This document shows, piece by piece, positions 21,236 through 28,882 of a stretch of 64,000 bases of DNA. The number at the start of each line of letters is the position of its first letter. Within the stretch, counting starts at the first letter, position 1. The notes under the pieces were generated by a model. It had not been told where the DNA came from. It searched no databases and saw only the letters and a list, made by a program, of their open reading frames with translations. Source of the stretch: Conexibacter sp. CPCC 205762 (lineage in GTDB: Bacteria > Actinomycetota > Thermoleophilia > Solirubrobacterales > Solirubrobacteraceae); NCBI RefSeq assembly GCF_030646155.1, contig NZ_JAUTDN010000008.1:62001-126000 (forward strand). The letters are read 5' to 3'. Made by a program: the position numbers and the translations under genes.

Positions 21236-22172
21236 TCAGTCGACGATCCCCGCCTCTGCCAGCAGCGCGTCGAGCATTCTGCGGGCGGGGCCGAGGGGGC
21301 TGGGGGTCGGCGGCGAGCTGCTCCCACGGGTCGCCGTCGCGGGCGAGGCGGGCGGGGAGGGAGCGGATCGACCAGCGGTCGGGTCTCATGCGGCGCTCCT
21401 CCAGCTCCTCCCAGGCGAGCGGCGCGGCGCAGGTCGCCGCCGGCAGGGCGCGGACGGAGTAGGGCGCGACGGCCGTGTGGGCGTAGGCGTTGCGCTGCAC
21501 GTCGACGAGGATCCGGCCGCCGCGGTTGATTCTGCGCTGGGCGAGCGTCAGTCTGCGCGGCTCGCGGACGACCGCGAGGCGGCCGAGGTCGCGGGCGAAG
21601 GCGCGCACCTCGTCGTGCTCGTGGCGGCGCTGGAGCGGGACGACGACATGGTAGCCGCGCGAGCCGGTCGCGAGCGCGAACGGCGGCAGGCCCAGCTCGT
21701 CGCGCAGGATCGCGCCGATTGTCAGCGCCGCCTGGCGGACGTCGTCGTCGTTGCCGCCGCTGGGGTCGAGGTCGAGGATCAGGCGATCGGGGCGGTCGAG
21801 CCGGTCGCGTCTGGAGAGCCACATGTGCAACGACACGCAGGCCTGGTTGGCGAGGTAGACGAGCGTCGCGGCGTCGGTGGCGACGACGTGAGTGACGCTG
21901 CCGCCCTGCTTCGGCGTGCTGGTGCGGTCGATCCAGTGCGGGAAGTAGCTCGGCAGCTGCTGCTGGAAGATGCCGTGCTTGTCGACGCCGTCGGGGAAGC
22001 GCTGCAGGTTCAGCGGCCGGTCGGCGACGTGGCGCAGCAGCGCGGGCGCGACCGCCTCCATGTAGCGGGCGAGGTCGAGCTTCGTCACCCCGCTGGCGAA
22101 CAACGCCTTCGACGGCTTGGAGACCTCGACGACGTGGTCGTCGAGCTCGATCGCGACGGGTGCGCTTGCCAT
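21236..22172 (-). CDS. LigD-type DNA polymerase/primase domain protein (apparent frameshift near its end)
   Basis: This is a stand-alone polymerase domain of the LigD family, which adds nucleotides during end-joining repair. It shows the family opening (VSKPSKALFASGVTKLDLARY), the metal Asp pair in LILDLDPSG, GSRGYHVVVPL, and RGGRILVDVQRNAYAHTAVAPYSVR. As read, the frame passes the expected end and continues over the KTSC gene to 20943 with unrelated sequence. Removing one G from the G5 run at 21302-21306 restores a normal tail (SPLGPARRMLDALLAEAGIVD) and a stop at 21236, giving ~311 residues. Sequencing error or a true mutation cannot be separated here. No ligase or ku gene is adjacent. Confidence 0.82.
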
Positions 22173-22264
22173 GGGGCGTCAGCTACCCCGCCCCGGCGCC
22201 ACGCTATCGCCGGAAGTCAGGCCGGCTCATGAGCGCCGCGCGGCGGGCGGCGGCGTGGGCGGCG

Positions 22265-23044
22265 TCAGGCCGCCTCGGAGCTGGCGAGCGTCAGCAGCGT
22301 GTCGACGTCGACGTCGCGGCTGCTGACGACGCAGGTGCGGCCGTCCTGGTACCACATCACCGCCGGCGCGCCGTCGACCGTGTAGACCCACAGCGGGATC
22401 CCGTTGCGTCTGACGAACCTGCCGCCGGCGACCGGCAGCTCGTCGCCGCCGGCGATCGCGTAGCCGATCCGCTGGCCGCCGGGGGCGTCGTAGAAGACCG
22501 TCTTGACCACGCGACCGCCGACGTCGTCGTCGCGCGCGCCGCTCGCGCTCCAGGCAGCGCCGTCCGGGCCGGGCGGATTCGCCTGCCAGTCGGGGAAGGA
22601 GACCGGCGCGACGGCCGCGTCGAGCGTGCCGGCCGCGGCCGGGGCCGGCGCGGGCGCGGTCGGCTCGCGCAGCGCGACGGCGGCGACCTGACGGACGCTC
22701 GCGGGCGCGCCGGGGCCGTCGCCGCTGCCGCCGCCGAGCACCAGCGCCAACGCGACCACGACCGCCGCCACCGCCGTCAGCAGGCCGCCGGCGACGGCGA
22801 TGCGGGGGCGGCGGAGGCGGCGGCGCGCGCCAGCCGCGCCGCGGTTTGCGTCGGATGCGCCGCGATTTGTGCCAGCCGCGCCGCGGTTTGTGTCAGCCGC
22901 GCCGCGGTTTGCGTCAGTTGCGCCCGCTGCCATCGCCTCGACCCGTTCGCGCAGGGCGGCGGGGGCGGGGACGTCGAGCGAGCGGATCGCGTGCGTGACG
23001 GCGTCGACCTGGCGCTGCTCGTCGGGATCAGGGGCGGTGCTCAT
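22265..23044 (-). CDS. Membrane-anchored protein coupled to ECF sigma (putative anti-sigma factor)
   Basis: The 259-residue protein has an N-terminal cytoplasmic part (~70 residues), four tandem heptads of the NRGAAxx type, one membrane helix (IAVAGGLLTAVAAVVVALALVL) and an outside domain with two late Cys/Trp-containing strands (PLWVYTVDGAPAVMWYQDG). The ATG overlaps the sigma factor stop by four bases, the usual arrangement for an anti-sigma factor. No zinc-binding HxxxCxxC motif is present, so the assignment is from context and topology. It would hold the sigma at the membrane until an outside signal arrives. Confidence 0.65.
   Translation of the reverse strand: MSTAPDPDEQRQVDAVTHAIRSLDVPAPAALRERVEAMAAGATDANRGAADTNRGAAGTNRGASDANRGAAGARRRLRRPRIAVAGGLLTAVAAVVVALALVLGGGSGDGPGAPASVRQVAAVALREPTAPAPAPAAAGTLDAAVAPVSFPDWQANPPGPDGAAWSASGARDDDVGGRVVKTVFYDAPGGQRIGYAIAGGDELPVAGGRFVRRNGIPLWVYTVDGAPAVMWYQDGRTCVVSSRDVDVDTLLTLASSEAA
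22836..22919 (-). repeat. Four tandem 21-bp units inside the putative anti-sigma gene
   Basis: Units start at 22836, 22857, 22878 and 22899 and each begins GCGCCGC(G/A)TTTG. They code four heptapeptides (for example DANRGAA) joining the cytoplasmic domain to the membrane helix. Unit number is likely to vary between strains through slippage. Confidence 0.85.
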
Positions 23045-23670
23045 CGGTCCTCCATCAGAGCAGACTCCGCCGCGGGCCCATTCGTTCCCGGCGCATCGCT
23101 TGTGGGGGCGCCCGGCGGCGGCGCGGCGGGGAGGGGCGCATCGCTTGCGGGGGCGCCGGGCGGCGGCGCGGCGGGCGCCGGCGCCTCGCCTGCCAGATCT
23201 CTCGCCACGCGCGCACGCGCCCGGTGCAGGCGCGACGTGATCGTCGCCTCCTTCGCGTCCAGCAGCCGGCCGGCCTCGCGGTAGGAGAGGCCGGCGACGT
23301 CGACCGCGATCAGCGCGAGGCGGAACTCCTCCGGCAGGCGGGCGATCGCGGCGAACAGCTCGTGCGCCTCGTAGGCGGCTTCGGGCTGGCTGCCGGAGCG
23401 CGGGTCGCCGGCGACGACCTCCTCCAGCGGGGCGACCGTCTGCGGCCGCCGCGACGCGGTCCGGCGGCTGCTGAGGAAGGTGTTGCGGAGCGCGCCGAGC
23501 AGGTAGCCCAGCTCCTCCTCGCCATGCAGGCGGCGCGGTCTCGCGAGCACCCGCGCGACCGTCTCCTGCACCAGGTCCTCCGCGTCCTCGCGCGAGCCGC
23601 AGAGCGCCCACGCGGCGCGGTAGAGCCGGTCGAGGTGACGGACGACCGCCTGCGGATCGAGTCGCCGCAT
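23041..23670 (-). CDS. ECF sigma factor
   Basis: The 209-residue protein has sigma region 2 (VVRHLDRLYRAAWALCGSRE with DLVQETVARVLARPRR) and region 4 (RLPEEFRLALIAVDVAGLSY and EAGRLLDAKEATITSRLHRARA, the recognition helix-turn-helix). A ~45-residue Pro/Ala tail with repeats (PPPGAPASDAP / PPPGAPTSDAP) follows, which is unusual for the class. It overlaps the downstream putative anti-sigma gene by four bases (ATGA). It is divergent from a repeat lipoprotein gene, a plausible target. Confidence 0.88.
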   Translation of the reverse strand: MRRLDPQAVVRHLDRLYRAAWALCGSREDAEDLVQETVARVLARPRRLHGEEELGYLLGALRNTFLSSRRTASRRPQTVAPLEEVVAGDPRSGSQPEAAYEAHELFAAIARLPEEFRLALIAVDVAGLSYREAGRLLDAKEATITSRLHRARARVARDLAGEAPAPAAPPPGAPASDAPLPAAPPPGAPTSDAPGTNGPAAESALMEDR

Positions 23671-23784
23671 CGCACGACTGTACTGCGGCTTCGCGACGAG
23701 GCTGGGAAGGAACCGGGAAGGGTCGGCGTCTCCAAGGGGGCAAGGCGCGCCGTACCGATCTCTCCGACAGTTCAGGAGCGCAGC

Positions 23785-24369
23785 ATGAGACTCCGCACGT
23801 TCGCGACCGCCGGCCTCCCGGTGGCGGTCGTCATCGCCCTCGCGACCGCAGGTTGCGGCAGCAGCGGCAATTCCAGCGACACCGGCTCCGGCTCCGCGAG
23901 CGGCTCCGCGCCCAGCGGCTCGGCGGCGTCGAGCGGCGGCGGCGCGTACGGCGGCGCCGCGGCGCCGAAGACGACCGCCGTCGCGCCGGCCTCAGGCGGC
24001 AGCCAGGCGACCGTCAAGACCGCCAGCACGCCGCTCGGCACGATCCTCGTCGACGGCCAGGGCAGATCGCTCTACCTGTGGGAGGCCGACAGCGGCTCCA
24101 GCAGCACCTGCAACGGCGCCTGTGCGCAGGAATGGCCGCCGCTGACGACCAGCGGCGCGGCGCAGGCCTCCGGCGGCGCGAAGGCCGGCATGCTCGGCAC
24201 GACCAGACGCTCCGACGGGACGACGCAGGTGACCTATGCCGGCCACCCGCTCTACTCCTTCGCCGGCGACACCGCCGCCGGCCAGACCAACGGCCAGGAC
24301 AGCGACGGCTTCGGCGCCGAGTGGTACGTGCTCACGCCCACCGGCGCCGCCGACAAGAAGACCTCCTAG
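23785..24369 (+). CDS. Lipoprotein with COG4315-type secreted repeats
   Basis: AGGAG lies six bases before ATG 23785. A signal peptide ends in a lipobox (ATAGC), followed by a Ser/Gly linker of ~50 residues. The rest carries two repeats of the secreted-repeat family PF03640 (LGTILVDGQGRSLYLWEAD with CNGACAQEWPPL, and QVTYAGHPLYSFAGDTAAGQ). The family is common on bacterial surfaces, with no proven role. The TAG stop forms the outer end of a 162-bp inverted-repeat element. The divergent sigma factor may control it: GGAAG and CGTCT lie 17 bp apart in the gap, but this promoter is weakly supported. Confidence 0.87.
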   Translation: MRLRTFATAGLPVAVVIALATAGCGSSGNSSDTGSGSASGSAPSGSAASSGGGAYGGAAAPKTTAVAPASGGSQATVKTASTPLGTILVDGQGRSLYLWEADSGSSSTCNGACAQEWPPLTTSGAAQASGGAKAGMLGTTRRSDGTTQVTYAGHPLYSFAGDTAAGQTNGQDSDGFGAEWYVLTPTGAADKKTS

Positions 24370-24528
24370 TGGTGTGATCGGTTGCGTTTGCTGGGTCCGG
24401 CGCCGTCATCGTCGTGGCTGGCAAGGACGCAGATCCGAGTAAGACCGGGGTCTTTCGAGTGATCGAGGACGCCGCCAGGCGCGGCGAGGACAAGCCCGAC
24501 CCGGCAAACGCCGCCGATCACGCCACTA
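24367..24528. mobile_element. 162-bp inverted-repeat element (MITE-like or bidirectional terminator)
   Basis: Two 31-nt arms, 24367-24397 and 24498-24528, match at 27 of 31 positions when one is reverse complemented (both begin TAGTGG and share GTGATCGG). Three of the four differences would be G-U pairs in a + strand RNA. The ~100-bp centre has a smaller AAGACC/GGTCTT pair and no convincing gene. The outermost TA on each side could be a target duplication of the IS630/mariner type, and removing the element with one TA leaves intact stops for both neighbouring genes. An alternative is a long transcription terminator shared by the convergent genes. Confidence 0.6.
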
Positions 24529-25182
24529 AAGCGCGTTGCCGTCGCGCAGCTGGAAGAACAGCACTGCGGCCGCGAGCGCGCCCAGCGGCGCGACCGCGAC
24601 CGTCACGACGAGCGACAGCAGCACGCGCAGCACGTCGCCGCCGACGGCGCCGATGATGCCGGCGACGAAGCCGACGACGAAGGTCAGCAGCCAGATGATC
24701 AGGATCACGGTGAAGACCTGCCAGCCGTTGCCCTTGACCAGCTGCTGACTGCGTGAGAAGGCGTCGAGCCCGCGGTTCTCGAGCACGACCGCGGGCGCGA
24801 CGACCGCCCAGATCGTCAGCAGGAAGAGACCCGGCACTATCAGCAGCAGGAAGCCGAAGAAGATCGCCACGCCGCCGAGCAGTGCGACCCCGATCAGCGG
24901 CCCGATCACCGGCGTGACGCTGCTGAAGAGCCCGCCGAGCGAGCTGTCGAGCGTGCCGTCGCGGACGTCCTCGACGAGCTTGGCGACGACGCCCTGGAAG
25001 AACAGCTGGGCGATCGCCGTGATCGCCAGCGCGATGAAGACCGACACGCCGCTGTCGAACACGTACGACGCGATCGCTGTGACGAAGAAGACGAGCACGG
25101 CGGCGATCAGCAGCGGCGCCGCGTGCTCGCGATAGATGCGGAACGCGCGGTCGATGACGGCGCCTGGGTCGATGGTGTTCAT
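24526..25182 (-). CDS. Multi-pass membrane protein of unknown function
   Basis: The 218-residue protein starts at ATG 25182 (MNTIDPGAVIDRAFRIYREH) and has about six membrane helices (HAAPLLIAAVLVFFVTAIAS, PLIGVALLGGVAIFFGFLLL, VFTVILIIWLLTFVVGFVAG and others). The opening and the WAVVAPAVVLENRGLDAFSR segment resemble the membrane domain of glycerophosphodiester phosphodiesterase-like and DUF7847 proteins, which lack catalytic residues. The function is unknown. Its TAG stop is the right end of the inverted-repeat element. Confidence 0.7.
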   Translation of the reverse strand: MNTIDPGAVIDRAFRIYREHAAPLLIAAVLVFFVTAIASYVFDSGVSVFIALAITAIAQLFFQGVVAKLVEDVRDGTLDSSLGGLFSSVTPVIGPLIGVALLGGVAIFFGFLLLIVPGLFLLTIWAVVAPAVVLENRGLDAFSRSQQLVKGNGWQVFTVILIIWLLTFVVGFVAGIIGAVGGDVLRVLLSLVVTVAVAPLGALAAAVLFFQLRDGNAL

Positions 25183-25296
25183 GCGCCGGATTGTCAGCGG
25201 CACGGCGGACGACTGCGACGGGGAGATCCCTAATCCTCACCCCAGCCCGGCGACTGGCGGAAAACCGAAGCACGGCGGCCCTGCCGATCGGCGAAC

Positions 25297-25650
25297 ATGC
25301 GCTCCGTGAGCAGACGCACCGTCATCGTCGTCGACGACCACGCAGCGTTCCGCCGCCAGGCGGCGCGGCTGCTGCAGGCGGCCGGCTGGGAGGTCGTCGG
25401 CGAGGCGCCCGACGGCGCCTCGGCCGTGCGGCTCGCGCAGGCGCTGCGGCCGGACGCCGTGATGCTCGACGTCGGCCTGCCGGACAGCTCCGGCTTCGAG
25501 GTCGCCGACGCGCTGGGCAGCGGCCCCGACGTGCTGCTCGTCTCCTCCGATGAGGACGCCGGCGAGCTGGCGCGCGAGCGCGAGCGGGCGTTCCTGTGGA
25601 AGGGCGCGCTCAGCACGGACGCGCTCGCCCGCGCGCTCGGCGCCGCCTGA
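25297..25650 (+). CDS. Single-domain response regulator (receiver only)
   Basis: The 117-residue protein is a bare receiver domain: acidic pocket VVDDH, phosphoacceptor D58 in VMLDVGLPDSSG, the Ser/Thr switch in VLLVSSDED and Lys in FLWKG. There is no output domain, so it would act by binding another protein or as a phosphate sink. It sits ~100 bases upstream of a PAS histidine kinase and a LuxR regulator on the same strand, which suggests the three work together. ATG 25297 is used; GTG 25306 is possible. Confidence 0.87.
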   Translation: MRSVSRRTVIVVDDHAAFRRQAARLLQAAGWEVVGEAPDGASAVRLAQALRPDAVMLDVGLPDSSGFEVADALGSGPDVLLVSSDEDAGELARERERAFLWKGALSTDALARALGAA

Positions 25651-25752
25651 CGGCCGCCCGGGAGGCGAGGCACGGCCAGCGGATCCGGGTTCGGTTCCGG
25701 GTCGCGCCGGTTGTCGGACCGTAAATGCGTCCGTAAGCTGCCCGCGGCCCCG

Positions 25753-26778
25753 ATGACGCTCGACGCACCCTCACCTGACGCCGCGCGGATCGCGCCCGGG
25801 ACGCTCGCAGTGCTCGACGCGGCGCTCGACGCCGTCGTCGCGATGGACGGCCGCGGCACCGTCCGCTTTTGGAACCGCGCCGCCGAGCGGATCTTCGGCT
25901 GGACCGCCGCGCAGGCCAGCGGCCGCGAGATGGCCGAGCTGATCGTCCCCGAGCGCCACCGCGAGGCGCACCGGCGCGGCGTCGAGCGGCTCGTCGGCGG
26001 CGGCGCGCCGGTGCTGATCGACCAGCGCGTCGAGATCCAGGCGGTCAAGGCCGACGGCAGCGAGATCCCGGTCGAGCTGACGGTCACGCGGATGCCGCTG
26101 GCGGAGCCGCTGTTCCTCGGCTACGTGCGCGACATATCCGACCGCGTCGCCGCCGAGCAGCAGCTGCGCGAGTCCCGCCACCGCCTGCTGGAGGCCGCCT
26201 ACGCGACCCGCCGCCGCTTCGAGCGCGACCTCCACGACGGCGCTCAGCAGCGGCTGATCGGCACCGGGATCGCGCTCCAGCTCCTGCGCGCGCGAGTAGA
26301 GGACGGCGGCGAGCTGGCGGAGCTGATCGACGAGGCGCGCGCCGAGCTGACGGCCGCGACCGCGGAGCTGCGCGAGCTGGCTCGCGGCCTCCACCCGGCG
26401 GTGCTGACCCAGGGCGGGCTGCGACCGGCGCTGCGGGCGCTGACCGGCCGCGCCCCGATCCCCGTCAGCGTCGACGGCGTGCCGGCCGGCCGGCTGCCGA
26501 TCGCGGTCGAGACGACGGCCTACTTCACGCTCGCGGAGGGGCTGACGAACGTCGCCCGCCACAGCGGCGCGCGCAGCGCCGCGATCACGATCGAGCAGGA
26601 CGCGACGCTGCTGCGCGTCACGCTCAGCGACGACGGCCGCGGCGGCGCCGTCGTCGGCGCCGGCTCCGGCCTCGACGGCCTGCGCGACCGCGCGCTGGCG
26701 CTCGATGGCCGGCTGTGGGTCGAGGACGCGGAGGCCGGCGGGACGCGGCTGGTGCTGGAGGTGCCGTGTGCGCCGTGA
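25753..26778 (+). CDS. PAS-domain sensor histidine kinase (HisKA_3 type)
   Basis: The 341-residue protein has no membrane helix. A PAS domain (LDAALDAVVAMDGRGTVRFW to VRDISDRVAAEQQLRES) precedes a HisKA_3 dimerisation domain with phosphorylated H161 (FERDLHDGAQQRL), and an ATPase domain (EGLTNVARHSGA, SDDGRGG, GSGLDGLRDR). This is the NarX/DesK-like class that phosphorylates LuxR-type regulators. It is cytoplasmic, so the PAS domain probably senses redox, light, gas or a small molecule. It overlaps the LuxR regulator gene by 11 bases. Confidence 0.93.
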   Translation: MTLDAPSPDAARIAPGTLAVLDAALDAVVAMDGRGTVRFWNRAAERIFGWTAAQASGREMAELIVPERHREAHRRGVERLVGGGAPVLIDQRVEIQAVKADGSEIPVELTVTRMPLAEPLFLGYVRDISDRVAAEQQLRESRHRLLEAAYATRRRFERDLHDGAQQRLIGTGIALQLLRARVEDGGELAELIDEARAELTAATAELRELARGLHPAVLTQGGLRPALRALTGRAPIPVSVDGVPAGRLPIAVETTAYFTLAEGLTNVARHSGARSAAITIEQDATLLRVTLSDDGRGGAVVGAGSGLDGLRDRALALDGRLWVEDAEAGGTRLVLEVPCAP

Positions 26779-27457
26779 GCACGGCGACACGGCCGCCGCG
26801 GCGCTGCGCGTGGTCGTCGCCGACGACTCGGCGATCCTGCGCGAGGGCGCCGCGCGCCTGCTGACCGACGCCGGCTTCGACGTCGTCGCGCAGGCGGCCG
26901 ACGCCGACGAGCTGCTGCGCAAGGTCCGCGCGCACAAGCCGGCGGTCGCCGTCACCGACATCCGCATGCCGCCGCGCGGCGAGGACGACGGCCTGCGCGC
27001 CGCCGTGCGGATCCGCGCCGAGCTGCCGCACGTCGGCGTGCTGGTGCTGTCGCAGTACGTCGAGGAGGCGTACGTCGAGGCGCTGCTGGCGAACGGGGCG
27101 GAGGGCATCGGCTACCTGCTGAAGGACCGCGTCGCCGACGTCGCGCGCTTCACCGACGCGCTCCATCGCGTCGCCGAGGGCGGCTCGGTGCTCGACCCCG
27201 AGGTCGTCGCGCTGATGATGGGCCGCCGCACGGCGCAGGATCCGCTGGCGGCGCTGACGCCGCGCGAGCGCGAGGTGCTGGGGCTGATGGCCGAGGGCCG
27301 CACCAACCGCGCGATCTCCGCCGCGCTGCACCTGTCCGAGCGCGCCGTCGAGCGCCACGTGACGGCGATCTTCGGCAAGCTCGCGCTCGACGCGACCGGC
27401 GACGACCATCGCCGCGTGCTCGCCGTGCTGCGGTATTTAGAAGCCGTTAGCGCTTGA
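26768..27457 (+). CDS. LuxR/NarL-family response regulator
   Basis: Starting at GTG 26768 inside the kinase end, the 229-residue protein has a receiver domain (VVADDSAILREG, phosphoacceptor D64 in AVTDIRMPP, LSQYVEEAYVEALL, GYLLKDRV) and a C-terminal LuxR helix-turn-helix (LTPREREVLGLMAEGRTNRA, then LSERAVERHVTAIFGKL). It is the natural partner of the adjacent HisKA_3 kinase and would bind DNA when phosphorylated. The targets are not evident. Confidence 0.93.
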   Translation: MRREHGDTAAAALRVVVADDSAILREGAARLLTDAGFDVVAQAADADELLRKVRAHKPAVAVTDIRMPPRGEDDGLRAAVRIRAELPHVGVLVLSQYVEEAYVEALLANGAEGIGYLLKDRVADVARFTDALHRVAEGGSVLDPEVVALMMGRRTAQDPLAALTPREREVLGLMAEGRTNRAISAALHLSERAVERHVTAIFGKLALDATGDDHRRVLAVLRYLEAVSA

Positions 27458-27474
27458 TACGCCATCATCCGGGG

Positions 27475-28755
27475 ATGCACGGACGCTTCCCCCGCACGGC
27501 CGCCGCGCTGCTCGCCGCCGCCGTGCTCGCGCCCGCCGCCGGCGCGAGCCTCGCCGCACCCGCCACCGCCGCCGCGCAGCTGCCGCCGCGCCCCGCGGGC
27601 TGGCCGGCGACGCTCCAGCTCGGGCTCAAGGATGCGCCCGGGGACGCGCTGAAGTCGCGCGCGAAGTACCGCACCGGCCTGCGCTACCAGTACCTCAGCG
27701 GCGGGGTCAACACCGGCAAGGGCTGGGCGACGTGGAACAGAGGCGGCGCGTTCGTCTCGATCTACGCGCGCGAGTCACGCCGCGCGAAGACGATCCCGGT
27801 CTTCACCTATTACAACCTGCGCCAGTCGAAGCCGGGCGCGGGGATGAAGGACGAGGCGAGAGCGGACCTGCGCAACCTCGCCGACGTGCAGACGATGCGC
27901 GCTTACTACGGTGACGTCGCGCTGGCGCTGAGACGGGCGGCGAGCATCCGCCCGGCGCGGGTGGTGCTGCACGTCGAGCCCGATCTGTGGGGCTACATCC
28001 AGCAGGCGTCGGAGGACGACGACGCCGCGACCGTCCCGGCCGCCGTCAGCGCGACCGGCCGCGCCGAGCTGCAGGGCCTGCCCGACACCGCCGCCGGCTT
28101 CGCGCAGGCGCTCGTGCGGCTGCGCAACGCCTACGCCCCCAACGTCCGGCTCGCCTACCACCTGAGCGACTGGGGCACCAGAGTCGACCTGCACGTCTCC
28201 AAGCCGAACGGGCAGCGGACCGACGCGCTCGCCGGCCGCGCCGCCGCCTTCGAGCGCTCGCTCGGCGCGCGCTTCGACCTGATCTTCACCGACTGGGCCG
28301 ACGCCGACGCCGCCTTCAACCAGAAGATCCGCAACGACGACGGGGCCTCGTGGTGGGCGCCGGCCGACTTCACGCGCGCGACCCGCTTCCTCGCCGGCGT
28401 CGTGCGCGGCACCGGCACGCGCGCGGTCGTCTGGCAGCTGCCGCTCGGCAACACGGTGATGCGGGCGATGGACGACACCTGGGGCCACTTCCGCGACAAC
28501 CGCGTGCAGACGCTGCTCGACGACGGCCCGCGCTACCGGCTGCTGAGAAGACTGGCGCGCGCCGGCGTCGTCGGGCTGCTGTTCGGCGCCGGCGCCGAGG
28601 GGGCGACCAACGCCTTCGACTGGCGCAGAGACGGCGTCACGAACCCGCCGCAGCTGTTCGGCCCGACGCGCCGCTCCTACGACGCCGACGACGACGGCGG
28701 CTTCTTCCGCCTGCTCTCGCGCCGCTACGCACGCAGCACAGTGCGGCTGCCCTAG
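27475..28755 (+). CDS. Secreted protein, possible TIM-barrel glycosidase of unassigned family
   Basis: ATG 27475 opens a signal peptide (AAALLAAAVLAPAAGASLA). The ~390-residue mature protein has alternating strand and helix segments with acidic residues at strand ends (FTYYNLRQS, VVLHVEPDLWGY, LAYHLSDWG, LIFTDWADADAAF, VVWQLPLGN), as in TIM-barrel hydrolases. VEPD recalls catalytic strand ends of glycosidases, but no named family fits. It starts 17 bases after the LuxR regulator, so it may be co-transcribed with or controlled by the signalling cluster. A strong terminator follows. Confidence 0.65.
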   Translation: MHGRFPRTAAALLAAAVLAPAAGASLAAPATAAAQLPPRPAGWPATLQLGLKDAPGDALKSRAKYRTGLRYQYLSGGVNTGKGWATWNRGGAFVSIYARESRRAKTIPVFTYYNLRQSKPGAGMKDEARADLRNLADVQTMRAYYGDVALALRRAASIRPARVVLHVEPDLWGYIQQASEDDDAATVPAAVSATGRAELQGLPDTAAGFAQALVRLRNAYAPNVRLAYHLSDWGTRVDLHVSKPNGQRTDALAGRAAAFERSLGARFDLIFTDWADADAAFNQKIRNDDGASWWAPADFTRATRFLAGVVRGTGTRAVVWQLPLGNTVMRAMDDTWGHFRDNRVQTLLDDGPRYRLLRRLARAGVVGLLFGAGAEGATNAFDWRRDGVTNPPQLFGPTRRSYDADDDGGFFRLLSRRYARSTVRLP

Positions 28756-28790
28756 CAGCGTCGCGTCTCGGCACCGGCGCAGCCCAGCCG

Positions 28791-28838
28791 GCCGCCCGCT
28801 CCGCCCGCCTGCCGGGAGGGGCGGGCGGGCGGGGCGGC
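28791..28838. terminator. Long GC-rich hairpin between convergent genes
   Basis: Arms of about 19 bp (starting GCCGCCCGCT and ending GGGGCGGC) pair with few mismatches around a short loop. It lies between the secreted protein gene and the convergent MCP3 gene and can serve both. Confidence 0.65.
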
Positions 28839-28882
28839 ATCGAGGGGCCTGCTGGGTGCTGCGTCGGGGTGCTTGGGGAAGG

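Noticed and set aside
22836-22919. Possible CRISPR array
   Set aside because: Units are 21 bp, contiguous with no spacers, and in frame inside a gene coding heptapeptide repeats.
24414-24656. Small frame inside the 162-bp inverted-repeat element
   Set aside because: It runs out of the element into the antisense of the membrane protein gene and has no ribosome site or motif.
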